The notes under the pieces: model-generated
What the model was told of the DNA's origin: nothing
Databases searched by the model: none
What the model saw: the letters and a program-made list of their open reading frames with translations, nothing else
Translations under genes and position numbers: made by a program
Assembly (NCBI GenBank): GCA_015680685.1
Contig: MNCI01006165.1
Location: 117,504-181,503, forward strand
Length of the DNA stretch: 64,000 nt
Direction of reading: 5' to 3'
Source: Gnetum montanum
Taxonomy: Eukaryota > Streptophyta > Gnetopsida > Gnetales > Gnetaceae
Shown here: in pieces, positions 32,165-42,542 of the stretch
How positions within the stretch are numbered: position 1 is the first letter of the stretch
Layout: the number at the start of each line of letters is the position of its first letter

Positions 32165-32910
32165 CTAAGTTAGGACACTAGCCAAGGCTTTACTGTTTAG
32201 TATGCTCTTGCTGGTTGAGACTTGGTCCATTGGACCCAATAGTTGTATCTCTTGTGGAACGATTTTCGTGTGGTCTAATGTGGCGGTTGGGTTTGATGTA
32301 TCTGGCATTCCTAATTTTTTGCTTTTGTGGCTTGTGCTTGGCTCATCAGTTGTCGGAGCCATAGGTACAACATTTAAGGGAGTTGATTTCAATGGCCCCA
32401 ATTCAAGACTTCGACGTTCTTTTTCCAACTGTTCCTTGGTAAGTCTGTCAGTGAGGTGTTCTCGCAAAGGTCATGGAAAACCATTGGAGCTTGAACATCA
32501 GGTTGTTTTTGGACTTAGATGACGAATAGAGGAGGTTCTGGTTGTGGTTGAATAGTTGGAGGTGGTTGTGTGTCATGGTGTTTAGGCATCCTGATGACGA
32601 ACGGGGTTGGTTTGGTTTGCGGTTGAGGAGTAGGAGGTTGAAGGTCAGGGTGTTCTGGTACCCTGATTATGAAGGGAGTTGGTCGATTTTGTGGTTGTAC
32701 CTCCGTGATTACAACTGCAGGTGGCACCCAGACCACAAAGGGAGTGGGCTAGGTAGGTGGTTGCAAATTTGCAGTTGCATTGGGAGGGGGTACACAAATG
32801 AAAAATGGTTTTTGAGGTGTAGGTGGATTGTATGTGGGGTACAAAGATTTTGGGGATGATGTTGATGTTGTAGGAGGAACATGAATCATGAAAGGTTTTT
32901 TGGGCATTTC
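32165..32910 (-). pseudogene. Element 2 Pro-rich linker between Gag and protease
   Basis: Minus-strand pieces at 32515-32736 and 32165-32467. The first has three near-repeats of PTPFIIRVPEHPDLQPPTP (variants PTPFVIRMPKHHDTQPPP and PPLFVI). The second is hydrophilic (TDRLTKEQLEKERRSLEL). Element 1 shows the same repeated PFIVRVP theme near 39590-39840. I take it as a disordered spacer in the Gag-protease precursor. Confidence 0.6.
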
Positions 32911-32913
32911 TTG

Positions 32914-35213
32914 CTAATTTCTGACATGGATCATGTTAATAACATAAGGAGCTTCCTTAGCATTAATGGGATCTTTGTACACACCCATAGATTGATTCTG
33001 CTGTTTAACAAGGTTGGCATCATCAAATATTATTTCACCCCTATCAATCATACGTTGTATGTCTTGTTTGAGGGTGAAACAATAATCAGTACCATGCCCA
33101 TTCCATTGATGGTACTCACAAAATTGATCTAGTCTAAAGCCTCTTGGAATAGGAGGCTCATTTGGTGTTGCTAAGCTTGGGTTTTTGACCAATTCACAGA
33201 ATCGGTCATGTCTCTGGGCTGCCGCTGGAGACAACAGCTTGTGTTTAATGGCCCCAACCTTAAAAAGTTGATCTAACAACTGGGAAGGCTTCATGGGGAG
33301 TAGGGTGTATTGAGCAAGGTCTATCCTCTCAAATGTACATGCATGACCCGTGTTAGTAACTTGCATGTTAGATTGTTCAGGTGTGTGTGCAAGAGTGGTT
33401 CTCTCATAGTTAATGGCAGCAGTATGTGATCTACCTTGTTGTTCCGCATTGGTAGGTTGAGTCTCCGCTACTGCTGCTACTATTACTTTAGCCTTTTCTT
33501 TATCTTTTTTAGTGTGTTCATTTTTAAAGGCTAAGTAAGCAGGGTCATGGCTATTTTGGGCTTCGTCTTCTTTTTTTTTAATCTGTACAAAAGCTTGGCA
33601 AAGAGTGCATGCATTTAGATAGTATAGTTTTGATTTGACAAAATTGTTCATGGCTCCCTTAAGAATCGTAAGAAGGTATGTTTCTGGGATTGGCTCATGA
33701 AGTTAGTTGAGTGTGGCACTCCATCTTTGGATGAATTTTTGTATAGGTTCAAGTGGTGCTTGTTTTACCTGTATCAAACTATCCAAGGTTGCTTCAGGTT
33801 TCAGGTTGTATTTAAACCTAGTAACGAACTCGTGTAAGAGATCCTCCAAAGAGGATATGCAGTTACGAGGCAAGGCTTGGTACCAGTGTAATGCTCTACC
33901 AGTGAGGGACATGGTGTGGGGCCAATCCTGAAGTAATAAGCATTCTAGTCTAAATGTGACTAGATGGGCATTGGGGTCTCCCTTCCTTTTGTATTTAGTT
34001 AATTGAGGCAAAGAAACTCCTTTGGATAAGGTTAGTGGTGGGATTGAAGAGCTAATAGGATCATCTTGGTAAAATTCTAATACCTTAAGCTCCTCATTGT
34101 TAACCGTTTTGTGGCACTTTACCTCATCAGTGTGCTCTTGCATCAACTTTTTGGCTTCAGCCCATTCTTTGGCACTTGGTGGAGTAGTAGGTTGATTAGT
34201 TGAGTGCTATAAAAATTGGACTGTTGTATGGTTGGTAGGAATGATGATTGTTGAGTTGTTGATGGTTGTACTTGAGGGACATTCATGGATGGAATTGTAG
34301 CAAGTGGTATGCTATAATGAGTGGATTGATGCAGTTACATGCTAGCCATGGCCCACTGTCTAGTTATGATTTGTGATGGAACACCCTGAACTTGTTGAGT
34401 CAAAGTGGTGAAGGGTGTTCCTTGGATCTACACTCGTGGTATATAGTGAGTAGATGTGGTAGCGGGTATCACAGATGGCATCCCAATTACTTGGGGTGGG
34501 AAAGTCACTGCTACATTAGTTTGAGAGGGGTGTTGTTGCGGTTGTACTTGTAGGAGAGGGGATAGTGTGATGACCGGAGGAATAGTGGAGATGGGTGCAT
34601 TGAATTGAGTATTGGTCATAGGGAGAGTGGGAATAAGAGTGGGGGCTTCCTGTTGGGGCACATGTGCTTGAGTGCTTTTAACTACATGAAGAGACATGGT
34701 CTTTCTCGTGAAAGCGTGAAATAACAGGTTCGCATAAGTATGCGGACTAAGAGTATGGTACGAATCCCTGTGTTCGGATTGAGCCATGAAATTATCTTCT
34801 TCATCTCCATTTTGAGATTCTACGGTGGGTTGGCACGAGGTTTTGTTCCTTGCCATGAGGAGTTGTGATAGGAGTTCATGGTGGGATTCAGTGAGTGGGA
34901 TGACATCATAGGTAGTGGGAATGAAGTCATGACCTCCTTTGTGAATTAGCTCATAGTGTCTCTTTGGTTCTAGTTCGTTTTGGTCAACGGCCAAGTTAGC
35001 CTGGATTTTAATGCAAATAAAGTTGTATTGTTTGGGAGTTAGGATGGTGAACGTGGGATTCCTACCTTGCAGTCTCAGTGACCGACGAGATGGCCCCTAA
35101 GGATTTATCTTGCCAAGGGTAACTATGGACTCAGCGATGGTGATGGGGCCTAAGATTGTGGCACCAAAGTTGGTAAAGAGCATGACGGTGATGTTGGTGT
35201 GCATAGAGTCCAT
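32914..35213 (-). pseudogene. Element 2 Gag
   Basis: Gag packages the RNA in virus-like particles. The minus-strand start MDSMHTNITVMLF at 35213 aligns with Gag starts of elements 1 (42083) and 3 (57881). ELEPKRHYELIH, a Pro/Gln-rich stretch and the structural domain follow (34146-33703: LPQLTKYKRKGDPNAHLVTF, LTGRALHWYQALP, HEFVTRFKYNL, SLIQVKQAPLEPIQKFIQRW). After it come YLLTILKGAMNNF and the zinc-finger-like FCEYHQWNGHGTDYC with LKQDIQRMIDRGEI (near 33025-33120), typical of Tat/Athila Gag. Three large open pieces are separated by stops at about 34428 and 33703. Confidence 0.88.
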
Positions 35214-35732
35214 TGTCAAAGTGTCTAGATGTAACAGCATAAGGGAAAGAAAATAAATGGCTAAGTGTCAGAGAGAGAAAATATGGTTAAGTGTTGAACA
35301 ATGTACAAATGGATGCAGCGTGTAAGAAAAAATTTTCTAAGTGTAAAATTGATAGCGTATGAACTGCAGTGTATGAACTACAGCGTATGAACTGTAGCGT
35401 AAGAACTGACAACGTATGAACTACAGTGTAAGAAGTTAGGGACAGTGTCGAAGTGTTGTGGATAGGGTCTAGATGTCATGTGTAGCTTGTACCAGTAAAG
35501 GGCAGCATGTGCAAGTCAAGAACAGAGTCTAGACGAAGTTAGTGAGTAGGGGGGCAACGTTTGAAGGCTGATGCGAGTGTGTGTACACTAGAGTGTAGCG
35601 TGTGAAAGCTATGATCAGCATATGGACGCTGTGGTGAGTTGTTTTTCTAGGCTTCAGCATGTGGAAGTTGTTAATAGCTGCATGCCAAATCTAGGACACT
35701 GTGAATAGGCAAACCAAATGCAAATGGAAATG
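35214..35732 (-). promoter_or_regulatory. Element 2 5' leader with AGCGTATGAAC repeats
   Basis: Between PBS and gag. The words AGCGTATGAACT/AGCGTAAGAACT repeat five times at 35350-35425. TTTTCTAAGTGTAAAATTG near 35335 echoes the array at 26250-26575. The leader thus shares motifs with the intron of the opposing gene. Confidence 0.6.
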
Positions 35733-35750
35733 GCCCTCCTTCTAGCACCA
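35733..35750 (-). other. Primer-binding site of element 2
   Basis: The minus strand reads TGGTGCTAGAAGGAGGGC six bases inside the 5' LTR. TGG is the complement of a tRNA CCA end. Element 1 has TGATGCTAGGAGGGCC (42536-42521) and element 3 a related AGCATTAGAAGGAAGG. I cannot name the primer tRNA. Confidence 0.6.
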
Positions 35751-35756
35751 ATTTAC

Positions 35757-37850
35757 TGTGCCATCTGAAATCATCGGTGAGAGGCTGGAATGAATAGACA
35801 CCGAGAGATCTATGGATGAAATAGTAAGAGCCTGCCTTCACCTGAGGGCAAGCTAGAAATTAACGGAGGCAGAGTTCCTTGAATGGTCCGCATGCAAATC
35901 AAATTAGGACTTCCCCAAATGTATGCAATTGTGATACGTTGGGTTATACGTAAATAAATGAAAATGAATGTAAACTGTTTAAACAATGAAAACAGGAAGA
36001 TGTGAATAGGAAAAATAGTGTAAACCACAAGAATTTGGGCAATAATGTAAACTTTTTGTATTGATAAACAATTACAATGTGCACTAGTCAGAACACAGTC
36101 ACATATTGGTTGCAAGGAAAATGTTTAGCCCCAATGGATGAGAATGGATGCTGGGAAGATGCAGGTTTTGGATTGCAAGTTTATAGCGTCCAAGTCTGTA
36201 TGAAGCCCAGCATATGAGATTGATGCCCAGATTTCCTGAGTGTGTGAGATTCCCATTTTCAACCCTGATCTAGTGGAAAAATAGGGGATTTATAGGATCT
36301 TGGGCATGAGATTCAGATCTAGAAGAAGATCAGTGGCTGTGGGATGAGAAAAATTCAGATCGGGTGATAGGTGTGTGCGTTGACCGGATGCACGAAATGT
36401 TACAATGTATAGCATCTAGCATGATCAACTTTTACACTAGCATATGAAACCCACAGCATATGACCTTGGCAAGCTGAAAGAATTTGAAATTTACTAAATA
36501 ATATTTATGTTACAACAAAGAATTGTGTCTCTGGCCTCCTAAAACTTTGGTTTGGCGTAGCCTAATGTCTTAGTGTCAGCGTCTAGCATCTGGTGTGTGA
36601 TCATCCAGCGTATGAAAAAAAATGATAAATTTGCAGCCCACCTTCGATCTCTGAAGCCTATTCCAAGAGTGGATCTAGATGCCTAAGGTCTAGAGGATGC
36701 TTCTTGTCAAATTTGAGCTTGTTTGGAGGCTTTTTTGGCTCTGTTTTGGTTGGTCACGCTGTGGTCACACTGTGCAGTGTGACCAAAGTGTGATCCCAGC
36801 ATGACCAAGTATTCGTGCTCTGTTTTGAGTTGATTTTTATATGTTAATCCACCTTTTTTTGATGCCTGACTACTGCCTATTCTCTGGGGTGATTTGGGTG
36901 TTGATTTTTACTCTATTTTGTTTCTATTTCAAGCCTGTTTAGTTTGGTCACACAGTGCTTACGCTGTGCAGCATGACCAAAGTGTGGCCCTAGCATCACC
37001 AAGCTTAAATGGCACGTTTGAAGTCCAAATCATAAATTTTTGAAGCTTGTGAACATGTACGAGTGCTGCCAATTCTTGGGGGTTGCCAGGATGTCGAAGA
37101 TGCTCCCTAAAACTACTTGTTTTACCTTATTTTTGTTTGGTCACACTATGGTCATGCTATGCAGCGTGACCTTAATATGACTAACTAAAAATGCATCATT
37201 TGAATCCTAAAGTTGGATTTTCAGGGGCTTGTGAGCAAGTAGGCTTGTTGCCTATCCTCTGGGGATGTAGTCCATGATGAAAACTTGCTTGAAACTGCAT
37301 GGTTCTAGCTGTTTTTGGTTGGTCACACTGTGGTCATGTTGTACAATGTGACCAAAATGTGACCCCAACGTGAACAACTGAAAGTGTCATATTTGAGGCC
37401 CAAATTTTGATTTTCTGGCACTTGTGAGCATGTACAATTGTTACCTAGCTCCTGGGAGTTAAATTCATGTTGAAATTCTGCCTGGAGGTGCTTGAATTGA
37501 GCTGTTCTTGTTTGGTCATGCTGTGGTCATGCTATGCAATGTGACCTCAGCGTGACTAACTAACAATGACTCAAAACACGTGATTTTGGGGTTGAATCTC
37601 AAAGTTCTAAATGCTGGGAGCTGTAGGGGGCACCAGTTAAGCTTATGGAGGGTCTGTGTGCTCGAATCTATGTTGCTTGGACCTGATTTTGGGGCTCCAG
37701 AAGTTGGTCGCACTATACACACACTAGTCATACGCTGAGTAGCATGACCAAAGTGTGTGTGACCAAACTTGTAGTTTTTGGAGCTAAAAATTTTGATTTT
37801 TGATGCTGAGACTTGCCGTAATCATCTGTGGGCCTCTGGGGGCCATGGCA
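35757..37850 (-). repeat. Element 2 5' LTR (right), outer end missing
   Basis: It begins TGTGCCATCTGAAATC and follows the left LTR until ATCATCTGTGGGCCTCTGGG near 37850, after which the two diverge. About 145 terminal bases present at 18231-18375 are lacking. It includes the palindrome array. The missing end removes any target duplication and the start of U3. Confidence 0.85.
36750..37770. repeat. ~185-bp tandem palindrome array (5' LTR of element 2)
   Basis: The counterpart of 17140-18330. The best copy, 36763-36784, has perfect arms GGTCACACTG and CAGTGTGACC around TG. Others lie near 36960, 37150, 37335, 37525 and 37720, again about 185-195 bases apart. Confidence 0.8.
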
Positions 37851-38110
37851 AGAGGGCCATTGCTAGTTTAAGGCCATCTTAGGCCATGATAATTGCTAGT
37901 TTAAGGCCATTTTGGACCATGAATATAAAGAAAAGGTATTGCTAGTTTTAGGCTATGGCAAGCGATGGTTATAGTTTTAGTCCATTTTGGGTTGATACGA
38001 TAAAAGAAAAAGGATTGCTAGTTTTAGGCCTTAGTGGGCTATATGATAGTTTATGGCCTTTTCGAGCCATAGCAATGTGAAAAAAGTGGCTAGTTTTAGG
38101 CCATGGTGTG
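37851..38110. repeat. GTTTA minisatellite of element 1 right of the insertion
   Basis: Six or seven units of TTGCTAGTTTAAGGCCAT(C/T)TT type. It corresponds to 30990-31200 of element 2 and leads into element 1's protease. This supports reading 16132 and 37851 as the two sides of one interrupted element. Confidence 0.7.
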
Positions 38111-38329
38111 CCATGTGTATTTTTTGCAATTTTGAATTTTGTGATTTGTAGGTATTTTATCATTTTTTAATGCGTAAGAGAGCTAAATTAAAATGCATAG
38201 ACACAAGGAATGAATGTATAACAAAACAAATGATGTAAAATGTAAGCAACCATGCAAAATCTAGCTAGGCAAGCAAAAGGAAAATGGGGCATGCAAAAAT
38301 TAAGGGCAAGTAGGTTCCTAGCACTTGTT

Positions 38330-39010
38330 GAACTAAGGGGGTGCCTTAGTCATGCAGTTGCTTTCTAACCTAATGTGGTTTAGGAGGTGCATAGGGCCTA
38401 GGTAGCCTGAGGTGATATTTTCCTAGGCCCTCATCTATGATGCTAAAGGGTAACTCTGTCCATAAACCTTCTACAAAAAGGTCATCAGCCTCTTTTACTT
38501 TCTTAGGTAGGTCTGTTAGACAAGGTTGACCTTCGTCCTTCACAAGTGGTGTGTCATTGGAGATCTCTACCTTCGACCCTTATTCTATGTCAAGGTTGTT
38601 GATGGTTGGAGGGGCTGCATTGTTACCATGTATAATCACTTCTCCACCTTCATATAGAAGGTGTATTTCTTGGTGGATGGGCTAGGAGACAACCCATAAT
38701 TTTCCTATCTATGACCTTCCCATGATCAAGTTGAACTAGAGCATCTCCTCAATGACAATGAATCTAGCTGTTGTGGGAAACTGCTCCCCTACCATGAAAG
38801 CTATCACGATTGTCCCCCTCATGACAACGCACAATCCATTAAAGAACTTCAAGCTCATTGTCTTCATGGATTTGATTTGATTAGCAAGACTAAGTTGATC
38901 AATGACTAGGAATGGGATGACATTAGTTGTCGCCCATCATTGATGTGCACCCTACGAATCTTGCATTGCCCTATGTAGATTGTTATGAACATTAGCACAA
39001 TGATGACCTA
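38330..39010 (-). pseudogene. Element 1 aspartic protease region, decayed
   Basis: Minus strand. IRRVHINDGRQLMSS-like sequence near 38935-38965 sits where element 2 has VHVDDGAATN, so the active-site Asp region is altered. FIVIEEMLXFNLIMG (38700-38770) matches FVVVDEMPGFNLILG. EIHLLYEGGEVIIHGN near 38630-38680 follows, then TELPFSIIDEG at the end. Many stops. It is separated from RT by the antisense gene and element 2. Confidence 0.7.
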
Positions 39011-42000
39011 ACCCTTTTTAGGTTCAACCTTAATCACCTCATCACAGAATGCTAGATATGTTGAAATCAATCCCTGGGGTGTAGGGAAAAGCATCACAAC
39101 ATGGATGGCTTGGTCATCTACCTGGATGTCTCCTTAATGAGAATGAAGGTCAACATGCAAACAAGTGCTTTCCGATGGGCAAAGGAGGTCATGACCAAGT
39201 CATACATGCTTAAGGTTGTGTTTTTCTGTTTTAGAGCCTATTTGACTTGTGCCAATGCATCTAGGAAATCCTTACCACTATCAATTGCTTTACAAGCCTT
39301 CATCTCCTCCATGTAGCCCAGAAGACAAATCTCTTAGGGAGGAGATTTGGGCTTGGGTTGCTTTACCTACTTTTATGCCTCAGTGCTTGGTTGTCATTGC
39401 TTGCTATGGTTATTTTCATAGTGGCCATGGGAATAGAAGATAAGGGGATAGGCTTAGGCAGACCTAGCACTAGGCATTCCATAATCATTTTGTTGGCGAT
39501 GCACTAGTTGGGCCTCCCAGGCTACCACCTAGATTGCCTATTATTGTATGCAAGATGATGCCTTGGGTGAGCAAGGCCTAATGTAGTCCCCACCACCAAA
39601 CCCTCAGTAGGTGAAGATTCTATACGTTGAGGCACCCTGACGATAAAGGGTGTCTAAGTTATTGTCGCTACAATGTACTATAGGGTCTTAACCACAAAGG
39701 ATGTCATGGGTGCCTGAGGTGGTACTCTGATGATAAAATGGAACCTCAAACTAGTTGATGCTAGTGTTACAAGAGGGCACGTTAACCATGAATGGTTCTT
39801 GTGCTAGTTCTAAGCCATCATCAATGCTGATTACATTGATAATGTAGCCTGCACCACTTGAATTGAGAAGGTCTTTGTAGACCATAATTAATTAATACTC
39901 TAGGCGAATTGGATTGGTTGCATCAAGGACTAGTTGGCCTTGGTCAATCATGCATTGTATGTCATTTTATAGCGTCATGTAGAAGTCTATGTCATGGCTG
40001 AGCAGTTGATGGTAATGGTAGAACTGGTCCAACCTAAAATGTTTAGGGACCAAAGGTTTATTTAGTGTGGTTACTGATGGGTTTTTAAGGAGCTTGCAAT
40101 ATCAATCATGATGCTTGTGAGAATCCTCAGACATCTACTTATACTGGATGCACCTAGTGCTAAGCAGTTGATCCAAGAGTTCCAACAGCTTGATGGGCAA
40201 TGATGTGTACTTTGAACAATCCTTGCACTCAAAGTTTGACCTTGGAAAAACTTGCCCCATGATCATTAATGTTGCAGATTGGTTGGTCATCGCAGTGCTA
40301 GAGTTGGATGCCTTGTTGTTGGCTAGGGCCTTAGGTGCCTTGGCCATTGGTTTGGCATTGTTTATCTTGGCCTCATTGGCCATCATTGCAATAGTTGTGG
40401 TTTCCTTTCCCTTTTTCTTATCCTTCTTTGCATTTGCATTTTTGTAGGCCACATAGGTTGGGTCCTTTGGCTTCTACCACATCCTGAATACTCTTTGTTT
40501 GAGCAAACATCTAGCTTAAGGAGTATGAGGCAAGGTAATACAACTTTGACTTAATAAAGTTATTCATTGCACTCTTGAAAATGGCCAGTAGTTGGGTTTC
40601 TATGATGGGATCAAAAATTTTGTTAAGTGTGACACTCTAGCATTGGGTGAATTTTTGTATAGGCTCTAAGTGGTCCTACTTAATCTCCATTAGTTGTTCT
40701 ATGATCGCCTCGAGCTTCAAGTTATCCTTGAAGCTAGTGATGAATTGACTAAGAAATTCCTCTAAGGAAGATATGGAGGCCCTGGAGAGTGCGTAATCCT
40801 AGTCTAATTCCTTGCCAGTTAAAGACATGGCAAACACATTGATGATTACATGTAGCCATTCCTACAATAGAAGGGATTTAGAATGGAAGGTCATGAGATG
40901 GGCATTAGGATCCCCTTCACCATTGTACTTAGTGAACTGGGGAAGTTGGACCTCGAGAGGTAGGATCAGTGATGGGACCATAGGACTAATTAGGTCATCC
41001 TAGTAAAAGTCCATCATGCGGATTGTCTTGGAGGAGGAGGCTTTAAGCTAGTTAACCTCCTCAATGAACATCTAGATGAGCTGGAATGCTTGGTCTAAGC
41101 TCAACATGGGTGTAGTAGGCTACATTAATTGTGCTACCCACTGTGCTGCTTAAGTGGCCCATGGCCCCACTACAAGCTGCACAACCATGTAAGATGCCTA
41201 TTTGGATGTGCTACTGTGTGTGTTGCACCATGGGCATAGAGGCTGGGATCCACCATGTAGTCATGGCTTATGTCATTATAAGGGGTGTTGATGAAATAAG
41301 CAAAACATACGACATTTGAGCTAGTGGTAGTTAGGACGTCTACACAATGTGCACATAAGGCTACATTGGCATCACAAATGTTGGCAGGAAGGATTGCACA
41401 GACTATGTAGATGTCGCATGGGGAAAGGTGGTAGATGGTCCTACACCCTGATGCATATGATGTACAAAGGCTATGGTGATAGATGGGATTGCACCGTGAT
41501 GCATATGTAGTTGATTACTTGCCACCATAAGGGTTGACCTAGGAGGTGACAAGGGGGATGTAATTGCCTGATAGAAGGCATATGGCTTAGACTATTGAGG
41601 AATGAAACTAGAGGTAGCCTATTGGAAGGAGAAGTAAAAGGGGTTCTCATTATTTGAATGAGCCTCAAACTCATCTTGCCCATCTTATAGGGGCTCCTTA
41701 TAATTGGTTGTCATCTCATGCTCATTTTACCCACTCAATCCAATGAGTTGGTCTAGCAGCTACCGAAAGGTTTTGATAAGTGGAATGAAATCGTTAGGGA
41801 TAGGGAAGTACTCCCTCCTGTTCCAGTGTATAATTTCATAACCCCATTTGCCATCCATTTATTAGTAGTCTAGAGATAGGCCTACCTAGAGTTTTGTGCA
41901 AAGGAAGTTATATTTTTTGTCATCACGTACCATGTACTCAGACAATTGGTTGCATATCCTAAGTGATTACCTCTCTACCAAGGTGGATTTCACAAACCCA

Positions 42001-42083
42001 TGAAGAACAATTATTACGTCTTGTTGATTGGGACACACAATAATCACACTTAGGGTAGAGGTTGAGGGTTTCTCAGGATTCAT
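39011..42083 (-). pseudogene. Element 1 Gag and Pro-rich linker, decayed
   Basis: The minus-strand start MNPEKPSTSTLSVIIVC at 42083 parallels Gag of element 2. WGYEIIHWNRREYFPIPNDF (near 41790-41860) matches RHYELIHKGGHDFIPTTYD. The structural domain (about 40990-40560) is recognisable from PLEVQLPQFTKYNGEGDPNAH and LTGKELD. A Lys/Ala-rich piece at 40135-40452 (KKDKKKGKETTTIAMMANE) then leads to the zinc-finger-like region near 39960-40050 (FYHYHQLLSHDID). Frameshifts and stops are frequent. Confidence 0.78.
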
Positions 42084-42542
42084 AATGCTACATGAAAGAT
42101 GCAAATGTTGTAGAAGTTGTAGATGCTAAAATAGCTAAGTATAGAAATGTTGAAAAATGTTGAGAAAATGACTAAGTTTGAAAATGTTGCTAAAGAAAAA
42201 ACTAACTCTGGTGTGCTATGCTCACTATACTAAGACTTGATATGCTCTCACACTGAGAGCTAGCTATGCTCCTTTGAGCACACAAAGTTTTGGCCAATTA
42301 CCAAAGATACACTTTGACTTTTGTCCAACGGGGTTTAAGGTAAATCAACAACTGGGTCCAATCCACACCAACTAACTCATAGATAACTCCTGTGTTGGCC
42401 TATGATCTAGTTACTATCATGGTAGGTCCACAGGGGTGTCAAGTCTATGCTAGCCTGAAATTAGTAACGAAGGTGTAGAGAGCATGTGGAACTACCACTA
42501 AACATAGAAGGAAATGGCATGGCCCTCCTAGCATCAAAAAAT
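42084..42542 (-). promoter_or_regulatory. Element 1 5' leader and primer-binding site
   Basis: The leader contains family motifs (GGTGTGCTATGCTCACTATAC, then CTAGCTATGCTCC near 42210-42275). The PBS-like TGATGCTAGGAGGGCC is at 42536-42521 on the minus strand. The usual TGG reads TGA, probably a mutation. No coding sequence. Confidence 0.55.

Larger units (their letters stand above)
16133..37850 (-). mobile_element. Element 2: giant Tat/Ogre-like retrotransposon nested in element 1
   Basis: LTRs at 16133-18375 and 35757-37850 flank about 17.4 kb. On the minus strand: 5' LTR, PBS, 5' UTR, gag (35213-32900), Pro-rich linker, protease (about 31900-31550), minisatellite, plus-strand gene (24275-30601), spacer, RT (23345-22180), two RNase H domains, integrase (20960-19865), 3' UTR, hairpin/PPT, 3' LTR. 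At about 21.7 kb it is among the giant Ty3/gypsy sizes. It is the best preserved of the three. Because it interrupts element 1, it inserted later. LTR divergence (roughly 15-20% by eye) still implies a very old event. Confidence 0.88.

Noticed and set aside
32542-32859. Trp/Arg-rich plus-strand frame
   Set aside because: It is the complement of the Pro-rich linker repeats. The periodic Trp and Arg codons come from Pro and Gln codons read backwards.
40190-40447. Plus-strand frame rich in Ala/Leu/Ile that looks like a membrane protein
   Set aside because: It is the reverse complement of the Lys/Ala-rich Gag segment at 40135-40452, and its apparent hydrophobicity is a by-product.
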